A DNA stretch of 64,000 bases from Acanthacorydalis orientalis (taxonomy: Eukaryota; Arthropoda; Insecta; Megaloptera; Corydalidae): assembly GCA_034766995.1 (NCBI GenBank), contig CM068320.1, forward strand, positions 4,372,001 through 4,436,000. Reading direction: 5' to 3'. This document shows, one piece after another, positions 11,735 through 22,300 of this stretch. The translations under genes were made by a program, and so were the position numbers. Below the pieces are notes generated by a model. It worked only from the letters and a program-made list of their open reading frames with translations. It ran no database searches and was not told where the DNA came from. Every line of letters begins with the position of its first letter. Position 1 is the first letter of the stretch.

Positions 11735-12224
11735 TGGTTTAAACTATATCTAAGTTTATACCAGAATACACGAGATTGAAAGAAATCACAAACGTTCATT
11801 CATGGTCGGCATGTATGTAGAAGCAAACATAAAAGATGCTATAAATCAAATTTTAAAGCCGCGATAATATTCACAACGCATCCGCCAGCTCTCACGCTTT
11901 TGTCACCCTTTGTGGAACCTCGACGACGAGTAATTCAATAAAAATAACACAAGAAAACGAGTCTGAATACGTTAAAGTATAAGCTGGACGATTGACAAAG
12001 CACAAAATTCTAGCCTTTTATTTTTGTTATCTGACAAAAAATATAAATAAAGAATTTATTAAATAAAGTATAACAGAAGTTAAATTTTCAATGACTTTTT
12101 TTATGTAATATTCAACACAATAAATGTAAATTCCATAAAAATTTACAGAAATGCTTAATTTTCAGTAATTTAATCTTTTATATTTTTTTTTAACAGAACA
12201 ACTTTCAGATCACATTTATATATA
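11735..12224. other. no recognisable gene
   Basis: A slightly GC-richer patch at 11860-11930 carries no open frame or motif I recognise. The rest is AT-rich. Confidence 0.4.
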
Positions 12225-12289
12225 CGCGCGTCGTTTGGTAAGTTTGGTAAATTTTTATATGTGGCGCAACCGTTCATTTGGTAACGTTC
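12225..12289 (+). mobile_element. orphan 5-prime end of a family A mariner
   Basis: About 65 bp starting CGCGCGTCGTTTGGTAAGTT and ending near GGTAACGTT match the first 65 bp of the family A mariners. It is joined directly to an inverted piece of the unclassified repeat at 12290. It is a truncated end, not a complete element. Confidence 0.75.
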
Positions 12290-13107
12290 AGAAATGATCG
12301 GGAATGGAAACTGATAACTTGTAGGTGCTACAGGTTGTAATTCTACTTGTGGAGTGTAGCGGAGAGGAAAGGTAGAGTCATTGCAAAGAGGTGGTCTACA
12401 CGAAAAAAAAATTATTTTAGGATGAAATTATTTTTTATATATAGAAAGATAGTATACATTAGACGTGGATCGTTTGTTCGTCGATATGTTCGGTAAATTT
12501 CTATGACATGACGCAAGCGTTCATTTGGTAACGTCACTGTTATCAAGTATAACTTTTCCAACTAGCATAGCGAAATTTTATGATTTTTTGGGAATCCTAA
12601 AAAACAGGAGCCATCATCTTCTCAATCGACAAAACGGTATTCGCCTTCTCCGACGCACTTTCATCAGTCCTTGTACTCTGCTTTGACTCAAGTGTGTAAT
12701 GGTGGATTCACATTTCATCCATGGTGACGAATCGACGCAAAAAGGCCTGTTCGTTTTTTTCCATTTTTGCTGCAACTGCTCAATGTTCTGTTCAAACATC
12801 TGTAGAACGTAAACAACTCATCGCTCTTGACTGAAATTTTGCCTATGCTAGTCTGAAAAGTGATACTTGATAGCTGTTACGTTACCAAACGAATGCTGGA
12901 GCTATCACATAGAAATTTACCTAACTTATCAAACGATCCACGTATAATGTATATTATCTTTCTATATATAAAAAATAATTCCATAAAACAAATTTTCTTG
13001 TGTAGACCACTTCTTTGCAATGACGTATCCCCCGCTATACTCTACAACTTACATTAGAACTTGTAGCACTCTACAAGTTAACAATTTCCATTCCCGATCA
13101 TTTCCGA
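12290..13107. repeat. large imperfect palindrome (fold-back)
   Basis: The left arm (12290 to about 12580) is the diverged inverse of the right arm (about 12830-13107). Outermost in each arm is about 170 bp of the unclassified repeat; inside that is the 5-prime end of a family A mariner. The loop (about 12585-12830) comes from the mariner 5-prime half and belongs only to the right-hand orientation. Transcription through the region would give a long hairpin RNA. Confidence 0.8.
12464..12942 (-). mobile_element. fold-back family A mariner (A2)
   Basis: Both termini are the 5-prime end of a family A mariner. The left border starts CGTGGATCGTTTGTTCG and the right border, read inward, starts CGTGGATCGTTTGATAAG. 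Read from the right border on the minus strand, the element runs through an untranslated leader, then a decayed transposase block (ATGGATGAAATG, then HHYTLESKQ-like sequence) to about 12600. There it turns back on itself. The 3-prime terminus is absent, so this is an inverted-duplicate derivative of 479 bp, not a simple deletion. Confidence 0.75.
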
Positions 13108-13540
13108 TGTTTCACGAATCGTCATATTCGTTGATTCCAATGAAACAGTACTTAAGCACAACCAGTTGTATGTTGGTCTCTTCGGTTGTACTTATAAGCA
13201 GGATATCAAGTTTCAGTGTACAGAAGATCACAAATCAATTACGAATATCGTGTACACGTGTGAAGTTTTAGAATAAGTTAACAATAAGTTACAATAAATT
13301 TTCTTTTCATTATCACTATTTTCACGATTTTATTTAAAATCAGAAAATAAATTTCGTGGCACAATATCTTTATTTCTTTTTTTCACTTTTCATTTAAAAA
13401 TTGATAACATCTTAACACATACATTTTTAACACATTAACGAGAGCAAGCGAAACAAGAAAGGGGGGCAATCGAAGCGAGCAGAGGCGGATCTTCCCGGGA
13501 GTCGGTCAGAGTAGTGAGAAGGTGGCAGAGCCCCTTGGTA
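12943..13540 (+). repeat. unclassified interspersed repeat, copy 1
   Basis: About 600 bp align along most of their length with 58512-59060. Shared landmarks are TCTATATATAAAAA near the start, CGATCATTTCCGATGTTTCA, ATATCAAGTTTCAGTGTACA and CACAATATCT. Both copies end in a GC- and purine-rich tail, TTAACGAGAGC followed by CCGGGA. No protein is encoded. The AT-rich body with poly(A)-signal-like AATAAA near 13296 and the GC-rich tail could be an LTR plus leader, but no matching second LTR or polyprotein is present. The class is undetermined. An inverted partial copy lies at 12290-12463. Confidence 0.65.
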
Positions 13541-14299
13541 TATAAAAACATAAATGTCGACAAATACATATAAACTTTTTTCGATTATAATAATATATGA
13601 TGCTCATTTACTTTATTAACACTGTTAAATCAATTGTGTTTTCGAAACTCTTAAATTCTATGAATTTATTTAAGAATTTAAAAAATCATTATTTGGCTAG
13701 AATTTGTTTCCCTTTGCAATTCATATATGCTTCACGTTTCCCTTTGGATTACATTTAACATATTCACTCAAATTGTTTTATTTTTTCGTGATTTGTTTTG
13801 TGTAAGATTTAATCACTCTCATTTATAATTATTTTAATTAAATATGAACTGAATTCTATAAAAACTAATACATAGAAAAAAAAATGCTGCATGGAACTCT
13901 CAGACATTGGAAGTGAAAAATCTTATCATCATTTTTTTGAATATCAGACCCGTTAATTTTTCTTAATGTGTATAAGCTTTAGGATATCAGAATTATGAAA
14001 CGGCAATGCGGTATATAAATCGAGTAAACATAACGTAATTAAATTAAATATTTTTATCATTATTCATCAGTCTCCATCGATTCTACTCAGTTTTTGAAAT
14101 TATTTATCTATAACTAATACCAAGCTTCATAAGTACACTGTATACGTAGTACATTGCGAGTTTTTTTTCTTAGATTAGTTTTGATTTTTGACTTTATGAT
14201 CTTAAATTCAATATAATTACGGATTTTTCTGTAACGGCAGTTCCTGGGGGTTCGACGCTCTGAACACCTACATCTAACATTGCGAAAGTACTGAGCCTA

Positions 14300-14302
<3 letters not shown>
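13541..14302. other. AT-rich DNA without a recognisable gene
   Basis: No recognisable coding, RNA or element structure was seen. Confidence 0.5.

Positions 14303-14367
<65 letters not shown>
14303..14367. repeat. (TA)n microsatellite
   Basis: About 32 TA units immediately before a GC-richer, promoter-like segment. Confidence 0.9.
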
Positions 14368-14368
<1 letters not shown>

Positions 14369-14369
<1 letters not shown>

Positions 14370-14540
14370 ATAGTACCCACTGCGCAAGCGCGTGACGTGT
14401 ACGAAACAAAGTAGGAACGTTTTCCTCTCACTCTACTCACTACTTCTTGCTTGGAGAAGCGTTTCACTTTTCGTCTGAACAGAGCAAATTTACGCTTTCG
14501 CAGCTATAAAAGTTTCACTTCAATATACTTTAACAAATCC
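14369..14540 (+). promoter_or_regulatory. candidate RNA polymerase II promoter island
   Basis: This segment is markedly richer in G, C and CpG than its surroundings. It includes TGCGCAAGCGCGTGACGTG near 14380 and pyrimidine-rich CTCACTCTACTCACTAC. A consensus-like TATA box, TATAAAAG, lies at 14505-14512, with TTCACTTC about 5-10 bp downstream and TTAACA further on. No coding exon was recognised downstream. A second CpG-rich patch at about 15120-15240 might belong to the same transcript. The assignment rests on motif and composition only. Confidence 0.25.
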
Positions 14541-15835
14541 ATTTATAACCTTACATCAACTGATATAATTACGGATTGTGAACAATTGATTTGCCTCGCG
14601 CTGCCACTGGGATTTCGTTAAAACGGTTTTACTGGTTCCTTCATAACAAAAATCGTAATCACTTTTCTGCCACAAAACTACAAATGCAATTATTCATACA
14701 TTTTTAATACAAAATGATAGCTTTATTACTGTATCTGTTAATTTGTTTTTTTAAAAAAAACGTCTTATACTAAGGATGGGGATCAAATAAAAATTTATAT
14801 GTTTATTCGTTTTAAATTTTCTTTCAAAATGAATAAAAGTTATGCACATGCTTAAAAAACATTTTATCCTCTTTTTTATCGTTTATTGTGAAAGATATTT
14901 CTATAAATATTTTATTTACATATTTTATCTAACATGGAAATAGTATTTTTTGAAATTATAAAATAATATATATTATAATAAGAAATTAATTAATTTGGAC
15001 GTCCGACTACTTCTTTTGATCCTTTGCTAAATATTTTCTATAAAGAACATTAATATGAATTATTTTCTCGAGTGTTCGTTCATGTGTTACGGAAAACTAG
15101 AACCACTGATTTATAAATGAAGCCAATTAGAGCGACCGATTCAGCGCATCAAACGCGAAACGTTTTATTGTCACCAGCAGTGGCCAAGTCAAATCAGGAA
15201 ACAGGAATATCGGGAAACTCGCTCGGGTGCGGTATCCAGTATATTTTTAATTAAACCCAATTTTTCAGTTCGCTGAACTTGCAAATTTGAATTATCTTCT
15301 AGCTTTGTTCATATGAATTTACGTTTCGAGTGTATGAAAGTTAACAGTGTTCTGTACGTTATTAAATTAAATACAACAAAGAGCTTTGAGTGAAATTATT
15401 TCTGTGTTTGTATATATTTTGTGTTTGTTTTTTTTATTTGTTTGTTAAACATGTTTTGAGAAAGGCAGGTGTTTGAAAAGGAATTTTATTGACATTCAAT
15501 GTTGAGAATAGCATTATTTCAATGAAAACGACATCTAACATTTTTTTATTCAAAAATAACCCAAGTTTTATATAAAATTGTAGACGATATCTGATATTCT
15601 TTCAGTAATATATCTTTCCCATTGAAACAACATGTGTGGTAGAAGAAATATTTTCAATCGATATGCTTTAGTACACTTGAATACTATCAACGAGTTACAC
15701 ATTTGACGCAAAATATTGATGAAAGTATTTTTTTTTATAATGATAGAAGAATAAAAATCATGCTATAACGATTCAAAAATGTAAAATAATTGAAATTATA
15801 ACAGATGATTTAAAAAGTATGCATAGGAGTTCATA
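14541..15835. other. no recognisable gene
   Basis: Mostly AT-rich DNA. A CpG-richer patch at 15120-15240 (GCGCATCAAACGCGAAACG) has no open frame I can interpret. Confidence 0.4.
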
Positions 15836-16752
15836 CGAGGTCAGACAATTAAGTAATGCGACCGATTTTTTTTCTCGGCCTGTGGTAACACTGCGAATTT
15901 GTAACTCCGCCACCGTAATAGCAGATCCCTACTCTCTCGATTGAGACCTTGACCACCCTCGTACGATCATTTCTTCGCCAGCTGTTTAGTGTTTTGTAAC
16001 AACGCGCGAGTAGTGTATGTCACGAAAATGGAACAGAGAAATTTAGAGCAACGGTGCGCGATAAAATTTTGTGCAAAACTCGGCGAAACCGCGACAGAAA
16101 CTTATGAAAAAGTGCTTAAAGTGTATGGTAGTGATGCCCTGAGTCGTAGTCAGGAGCTTCAATGGCATGCCGATTTTAAAAAAGGCCATTTTAAAAAAGG
16201 CGATTTTAAAGTGAAAACCATGTTGATTTGCTTCTTCGACAGCAAAGGGGTGGTTCACAAAGAGTTCGTACCGCCTGGACAAACCGTAAATCAAGTATTC
16301 TACCGCAATGTGCTCGAAAAATTACGAAAAAGGGTGCTCAGAGTGCGTCCAGAGATCGCAAAGACTTGGGTTCTGCATCACGACAATGCTCCCTGTCACA
16401 GTGCGTTCAGTGTCTCTCAGTTTTTGGCGTCTAACGGCATCGCAACGTTACCACAACCGCCCTATTCACCGGACATGTCACCCTGCGACTTTTTCCTATT
16501 CCCCCATATGAAAAAATTCGTCAAAGGTCGACATTTTGACTCCGTTGAAGATATCCAAGAATCTGTGACGAGGGTACTCGGAGAGGTCCCACAAGAAGTG
16601 TTCCAGAATTGTTACGAAAACTGGAAAACTCGCTGGAATAAGTGTATAGATGCGGGAGGGGACTACTTTCAAGGGGATCGCAGTGATGTACCTTAATTTT
16701 TAAATATACTCGATTTTTGAATTTTGTCGCATTACTTAATTGTCTGACCTCG
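15836..16752 (+). mobile_element. mariner family D copy 2 (D2)
   Basis: The terminal inverted repeats are the same as D1 (CGAGGTCAGACAATTAAGTA and its inverse), with TA on each side. It is 917 bp. The flanks and 3-prime two-thirds are nearly identical to D1, but the internal deletion is at a different place. The near-identity of the shared parts suggests recent insertion. Element F begins 17 bp after its right end. Confidence 0.95.
16028..16696 (+). CDS. mariner transposase lacking the first catalytic Asp (D2)
   Basis: An uninterrupted 222-residue frame from MEQRNLEQRC; an in-frame upstream ATG lies at 15989. It retains the N-terminal part missing from D1 (KLGETATETYEKVLKVYG to ELQWHADFK), the first helix-turn-helix. 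The reading frame then passes through a small repeat, KKGHFKKGDFK, and joins in frame to VKTMLICFFDSKG. The second helix-turn-helix and the GDESWFFQYD block with the first catalytic Asp are lost. The second Asp (HHDNAPCHSA), third Asp (SPCDFFLF) and C-terminus are intact. The product cannot catalyse cleavage. If translated, it might still dimerise or occupy termini as an inhibitor, which is inference. Confidence 0.85.
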   Translation: MEQRNLEQRCAIKFCAKLGETATETYEKVLKVYGSDALSRSQELQWHADFKKGHFKKGDFKVKTMLICFFDSKGVVHKEFVPPGQTVNQVFYRNVLEKLRKRVLRVRPEIAKTWVLHHDNAPCHSAFSVSQFLASNGIATLPQPPYSPDMSPCDFFLFPHMKKFVKGRHFDSVEDIQESVTRVLGEVPQEVFQNCYENWKTRWNKCIDAGGDYFQGDRSDVP

Positions 16753-16768
16753 TATATATATACACATA

Positions 16769-18012
16769 GGGTTTCCCAATAAGAACACTTTTTTTAATAT
16801 TAAATAAAACAGAATTGAAACACACAAAACACAGAGCTGAAATTTCAAGTTTCTCTATTGTAAATAATGGTTGGTTGTATACAATTTATAAATAAAAAAT
16901 AATATTGTGTAAGTGACCGCCGCGTGCTTTCTTAAAGTAACAATTCTCTGTTAAAATTTTCAATAACATTCATATATAACTGGGGTTCTATCTGACCAAT
17001 TCCTCTTCGAACTTTATCTTTTAGGTCAGAAATTCTTTTAGGATTATTAATATGCACCTATTTTTTAACGTGAGCCCAAAGAAAGTAGTTGAACGATGTT
17101 AAATCGCAGGATATCGGTGGTCAATTAATGTCTTCATTTCTAGAGATAATAAAAACAGAAATTTCTTCTTCAATAAATCAATTACTTTACAGCTGTTTCA
17201 GTTTTCCCCATCGTGCTGGAACCACTTGCCCTTTAGATCAGTATCATCCAATTCTGCCCACAATTTTTTTTATCACGTTTTATCTTTCTCGATTCATAGT
17301 AATCGCTTTACCAATATGATTCTCCAAAAAATAACGACCAATGACTCTATCCGACCAAAGCACGCACCAAACCGTCACTTCTTCTGTATGCAATGGCATC
17401 TCAACGATCATCCTCGTATTTTATTCAGCCCAGATTCCGAAGTTTTGCTTATTATTGTTGCCAGAGAATTCAAACTAAGTCTCATGGCTAAAGATGACTT
17501 TTTTTTAGAAAAATCATGTTGTTGTTCCAGTATCCAATTAACAAATGTGCGACTCAGTGAATGATCTGCTGGCTTGAATTCTTGTGTCAATTGAATCTTA
17601 TAAACCTTCAGAAATAAATCCTTATGCAAAATACGCCATATAGTCGTCTATTAAAGGTCCAATTGCTGTGAACGTCAAGAAATTGACATTTCTAGCTCTT
17701 CCGATACACATACACATTCACGAATCAAGTCAATATTTTCTTCAGAACGAGCACTATGAACACGTGTTGATATTTCTTTATCTTTAACCAATTCAGTCTC
17801 TTCAAATTTACTCATTAATCGAAGAAATGTTGACTTAGTTGGACGAATATGTCGAGAATAAATATCACGTAATTTACGAAATGTATTTTTTATAGAATGA
17901 CTAATTTCATATTACAATTGTATTATTTCAGTTTGTTGTTCTATTGTATACGAAGCTATAACTAAAAATGGCAATGTCAAACTTAACAATTTGCGTCCCT
18001 ATTTGAAAACCA
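16769..18012 (-). mobile_element. Tc1/mariner-superfamily element F
   Basis: The left end is GGGTTTCCCAATAAGAACAC. The right end read inward is GGTTTTCAAATAGGGACGC, a diverged inverted repeat. TA lies at or next to both borders. The length is about 1.24 kb with a single degraded transposase on the minus strand. It lies 17 bp downstream of D2, separated only by TA-rich sequence. Confidence 0.75.
16900..17900 (-). pseudogene. Tc1/mariner-type transposase pseudogene (F)
   Basis: From about 17890 downward on the minus strand: FRKLRDIYSRHIRPTKSTF, then RVHSARSEENIDLIRE and TTIWRILHKDL (helix-turn-helix part), then YKIQLTQEFKPADHSLSR. The catalytic part includes IIFSHETHFEFSGNNNKQN, VTVWCVLWSDRVIGRYF, WFQHDGEN and DLTSFNYFLWAHV. 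The order matches a widespread insect IS630/Tc1-related transposase family that differs from the DD34D mariners here. The expected first Asp (FSDEAHF) reads His and the third (LTPLDYFLW) reads Asn. Several stops and frameshifts are present, so the gene is dead. Confidence 0.75.
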
Positions 18013-18061
18013 TTTATATATAGCGTGATTCAATGTAGCCTTTCATATAGAAGTATTAAAA

Positions 18062-18075
18062 GGGGGGGGGGGGGG
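18062..18075. repeat. poly(G) run
   Basis: An uninterrupted run of about 14 G in otherwise AT-rich DNA, just outside element F. Confidence 0.9.
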
Positions 18076-18236
18076 CAGAGGCTAAGAAAAGTGATGTTAC
18101 TTTTTAGTTAGTATTTTAGTTTAATCCAATACTAAAATACAATTGAACTAAAATACCAAAAGTGGAATAACATGTTTGTTTTAATTTTTGCGTTTATTTT
18201 TAATATTTGTCATGTGAAAGCCTAAGTTGAATCACA

Positions 18237-18238
<2 letters not shown>

Positions 18239-18307
<69 letters not shown>

Positions 18308-18357
18308 ACCATCCTTCTTATGTTTCAACAGTATATATATATATATATAATATATAT
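18239..18357. repeat. (TA)n microsatellite, split
   Basis: Two TA arrays (18239-18305 and 18331-18357) are separated by the first copy of a 28-bp direct repeat. Confidence 0.9.
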
Positions 18358-18838
18358 GAGTTAAATATAAGTTTGGCAGCAAAAGTACTCTGAATTATCC
18401 TGTAGTCTTGTTTAATCAAAGAAACAAATGCGTAGTTGATAGAATCGATCACTTTACATTAGAGATCTGCCAAAATGATATTCATCGTGTAAATCAATTT
18501 TGGAGAAAATAAAAGTTCTTATTTTTTTATCGACTTACAATAGACCAGTCCACACAATGGTAATAATAAACAAATTTTGGTCATTGGTAAATATTTGTGG
18601 GTGGCATATTTTCTGTTTCAGAAAGATGTGCATTGACACAGTTTCTGTACACATTTCCATATTCACTTTCACTGGTAACGTACTCGTATACTGCTGATAG
18701 ACTGATATGAGGCAGAGTTGTACATGATGCATCTAAACGAACAATGCCCTTACGCGAAAATTGATAAACACTTCGTTTCTAAAATTTTGGACTAGTGTGT
18801 AAAACTTTATAACCATCCTTCTTATGTTTCAACAGTAT
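18307..18838. repeat. 28-bp exact direct repeat, copies 504 bp apart
   Basis: The 28-bp string starting AACCATCCTT and ending CAACAGTAT occurs at 18307-18334 and again at 18811-18838. The DNA between is a TA array and a unique AT-rich segment with no transposon ends. It may be a segmental duplication trace or an old target duplication. Confidence 0.7.
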
Positions 18839-18839
18839 G

Positions 18840-20979
18840 TATATGGGTTCATCTAAAGAACTTTAAAATTCTGTAATTATGTTGTTTCAATAAATCATAA
18901 AAACCCAGTTTTCCTTAAAAATGAATATACTCGTATATATTTATTTGCGAGTTTTATACAAATTCAATGTTGTCTTTTCTTAAATCTTGCATTTTACTTT
19001 GGCTGAAATTACAAAACCACCAGCGCTCGGTTCACATGAAAGTTGGCACAACATTTTTTTTGATTTTTATATAACCCCTTCCTCAAAATACATTTTGGTA
19101 ATTATCAAATAGAATCATATTTTCCAATAAAAAAGAAAATAATTGTAATTTTCATAATATTAATTAATGAAAGGTTAGATCAGTTTAAATTAGATTAAGT
19201 TAATTCAAACTTTTTTTGCTGTAAATATCGTAAAAAATCTGTCTTATATATACTATTTTCAAAAAAAAGGTTATCTTTTAGTAATGATATACTTAACACA
19301 ACCTGGTTAATCCTACGTGATCTTACTGGCTTAATTTGGTGCGATATACTTTTTCCTAAATAGAAATATTACGAGTATGATTTCAAAACTTTTATTTTAA
19401 TTAATAATTTAAAAAAATTCTCACATCATGAACCTACTCTTTTGACCGGCCAGAAAATTAATTCAAATACGGAATAATTAAACAACACTTCCACATTTTG
19501 AAATTTTTATATGTTATTTTTTTATTTTAATTCTCAATGAGATAATTTCTAATAGGTTTATTAAGTTTTTCTCTTTTATGATCTATCGAATTTGTAATCT
19601 TTATGATTAATAGTCCGTTAAATTTTCGCTATGTTGTAATTTTACAAAAAAAATTTCTTAGATATTTTTTTTTACAGTATCTAGAAAATTATTTCAATTG
19701 GATTCATGTTAAATAAATTTCGTTGTCAAGAAATTGGACAAGTGCATATACAGTTTCTTATCTGTACAGCTTGTATAAGTTAAGTACATAATATATCCTT
19801 AAATGAAGTTGATATACACAACTTTGTATAGTAAATGCTGTTTGTTGATCAATGATATCTTCAAAAAATTATTGTTTGATATTGCGAAATAATCGTATTG
19901 CTAATTATTGCTCAAATTAAACTTGTACACGAAAATTAATTAAGCTCTTACAAACCCATAATCGTACATTTAATAAATAAGTAAAAATACTGTTACTAAT
20001 AACGTTGATTAGTAACTCGCATTGTTATTTATAGTAGCAATAATTTGAAAATGCTTCAATAGGGACAAAAATAAAATATCATATATAAGAACTTAATAAT
20101 ATATTAATATTTGAATTGATTAAGTAAATTTTACCAATAAAAATGTATTAATATTTTTTTTATATCAAGAAACAGTCCTTTATAAAATATGTATTACAAC
20201 TGTAGAACAAATCTGGACTTCGTATCTGTATTATATTTCCAGCTATGTTAGTATATTAAGAAACAATTACTTAGAATATTTTATAAACATTAATATAATA
20301 TCTAAATTAAAAGTAATGTATTGTTTTTTCTCAGACAAATAACTTAACTAATACTTATTTCACATATTATAAAGCAACTGAGAAAAAAAGTGTAATATTA
20401 TAAATTTTTTACATTTATTTCATTTACTATTTTCATTTTTACTTCTATGTGACAATAAGAAAATGTAAAAATAAAATATATTCTGACAATTACTTGGAAA
20501 TATGAGAAAGTTCTAGTTGAAAGTAGCAATCTTCATCGTCATACATCAAACAAATAATAGGTAGAACTGCTTGAATAGAATTTAAAAATAAGTTAAAGCT
20601 GCAAGTTTTCTTTAAGAAAAATAGTTCTGATATTCTCTGCCAGCAAATCGTATTAAAAAATGAATTCCGGTTAGTTCATTTCTTTAACTTTATATTTAAA
20701 GAATGCTAGTGAAAAAATCATATTATTATTTTATTGTACATGTAAATAAATTTTAAAAATACTTTATCAGGATATATCATACTCCAATATGGTTCTCTTT
20801 TTTATTCGTTTAAACATTTTTTCAGTATTAATTTATTTGCATATCCAAATTAAACATGTAAAAGGTGTTAAATTAATACACATAATAAATTAAAATTATG
20901 TATATATATATATACATTATGTTTGTTTATAAAGTTTATTTCGCTCTATTTGACACACATGCACACACACGTAAACACA
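18840..20979. other. AT-rich DNA without a recognisable gene
   Basis: Over 2 kb with no recognisable coding or repeat structure apart from a short TATATA run at about 20898-20914. Confidence 0.5.
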
Positions 20980-20980
20980 T

Positions 20981-21034
<54 letters not shown>
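20980..21034. repeat. (TA)n microsatellite abutting mariner I
   Basis: TA units with one TG interruption run directly into the left terminus of mariner I. Confidence 0.9.
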
Positions 21035-21035
<1 letters not shown>

Positions 21036-21037
<2 letters not shown>

Positions 21038-22292
21038 CGGTGTAACATATGAAGTTGCGGAATTTGTAGGTGAGAATTAAACGCAATATTTTTAACAAAA
21101 CAAAAGATATTGAATCAAAATAAATGGTCTTTTTCCAACGAGCTCAAAATAAATCAATGGTCTTTTTACCAACGAGAAATTAGATTGTTTATACCATTTT
21201 TATAAAAATCAACATTTTATAGCTTATAGAGTCTTCAAATCCTTAAATCACTTCTGGTATCGGAACTTTTTATTTCTTAAATAATATTTCAAGTAGCGAA
21301 AAAGATGATAGTCTGTCGGTGAATGATCTGGTGAATAAGGAGGATGCGGTAAAATTTCATAATTTAATCAATTTAATTTTTGGAAATTGTGATTCTTGTA
21401 CTAGTTTGGCCCATATCTATTGATTAGCATTGTCTATTTTGTTTTTAATTTTTCATTCATATTGTCGACTTCGCGACAATCTGAATCAGCCGTAATTTGT
21501 TCGCCTGGTTTTAAAAAAGAGTAACAGTTTATTCCTGTATTTGTCCACCCCACAGTAATCATAAGTTTTTTTTCGATGTAATGACGGTTTGAGTGCATGT
21601 CCTGGAGCTTCATTTGCATTTAACCATTGTCCAGATCTTTTTCTGTTATCATACAGAATCCACTTTTCATCACAAGTAATGATTCGATTTAAAAATGGCA
21701 TTTTATCATTTCGAATCATCAATGAAGAATACACCTGTAAGCGTCTCAGTTTCTGACCATCTGTCAATTCGTGCGGCACCTTTTCACCTTTCCTATTGCA
21801 GCGAGGTGACGAGAAGCAGCTATAACACTAACACTTAAATCAAATGCCAGAGCTCGAACTGTTGTATGTGGATTAGCTTCCACCATGGCTCTCAAATGTT
21901 CTTCGTTCACAATGGTTTTGGCCCTTCCTCGAGGCTCATTGTCGAGATTAATATTACCGGAACGAAATTTTTTGAACCATAATTGAATTGTTCTCTGGCT
22001 ACTCGACCCTTCTCCGAAAGCTTCATTGATATTTCTACCTGTTACCGCTGCATTGTGTCTCGACTTGAACTCATAAAAAAGGTAGACGCAAATCTTTTGT
22101 GGATACCATTCCGTCAAAGGGTATAAAAAAAATAAAAATAACAACAATAACTTCGTATTTCAAAACAATTGAAAGGTACAGCACACTAGTCAATTTCAAA
22201 TAGCTGAACTTGTAAAATATTGCACAGAACATTTCTCAATCGCGGTCGACCTCTGACTGAAGGAAATTCGGAAACTTGATTTGTTACAAGTT
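21036..22292 (-). mobile_element. mariner family I, near full length
   Basis: The left end is TTACGGTGTAACATATGAAG. The right end read inward is TTAACTTGTAACAAATCAAG; both are followed by a GAATTT block. The element is about 1.26 kb, close to the usual mariner length, with the transposase on the minus strand. It sits between a TA array and mariner H. Confidence 0.8.
21240..22075 (-). pseudogene. Hsmar1/cecropia-like mariner transposase pseudogene (I)
   Basis: Minus-strand blocks in order: YEFKSRHNAAVTGRNINEAF and TIQLWFKKFRSGNINLDNE (helix-turn-helix region, about 21940-22075), then GRAKTIVNEEHLRAMVEANP. After a one-base frame change come MPHELTDGQKLRRLQVYSS (about 21720-21779) and RIITCDEKWILYDNRKRSG with the first Asp, then WLNANEAPGHALKPSLHRKK. 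The second-Asp region is lost in frameshifts. The third is recognisable as LPHPPYSPDHSPTDYHLFRY (about 21290-21355). The style matches the SETMAR/Hsmar1 relatives. Frameshifts make it non-functional. Confidence 0.85.
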
Positions 22293-22300
22293 AATATATA

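Noticed and set aside
14240..14275. GGGGGTTCGACGCTCTGAAC as a possible tRNA T-arm
   Set aside because: No acceptor stem, D-arm or anticodon arm could be built around it. No tRNA was found anywhere in the window.
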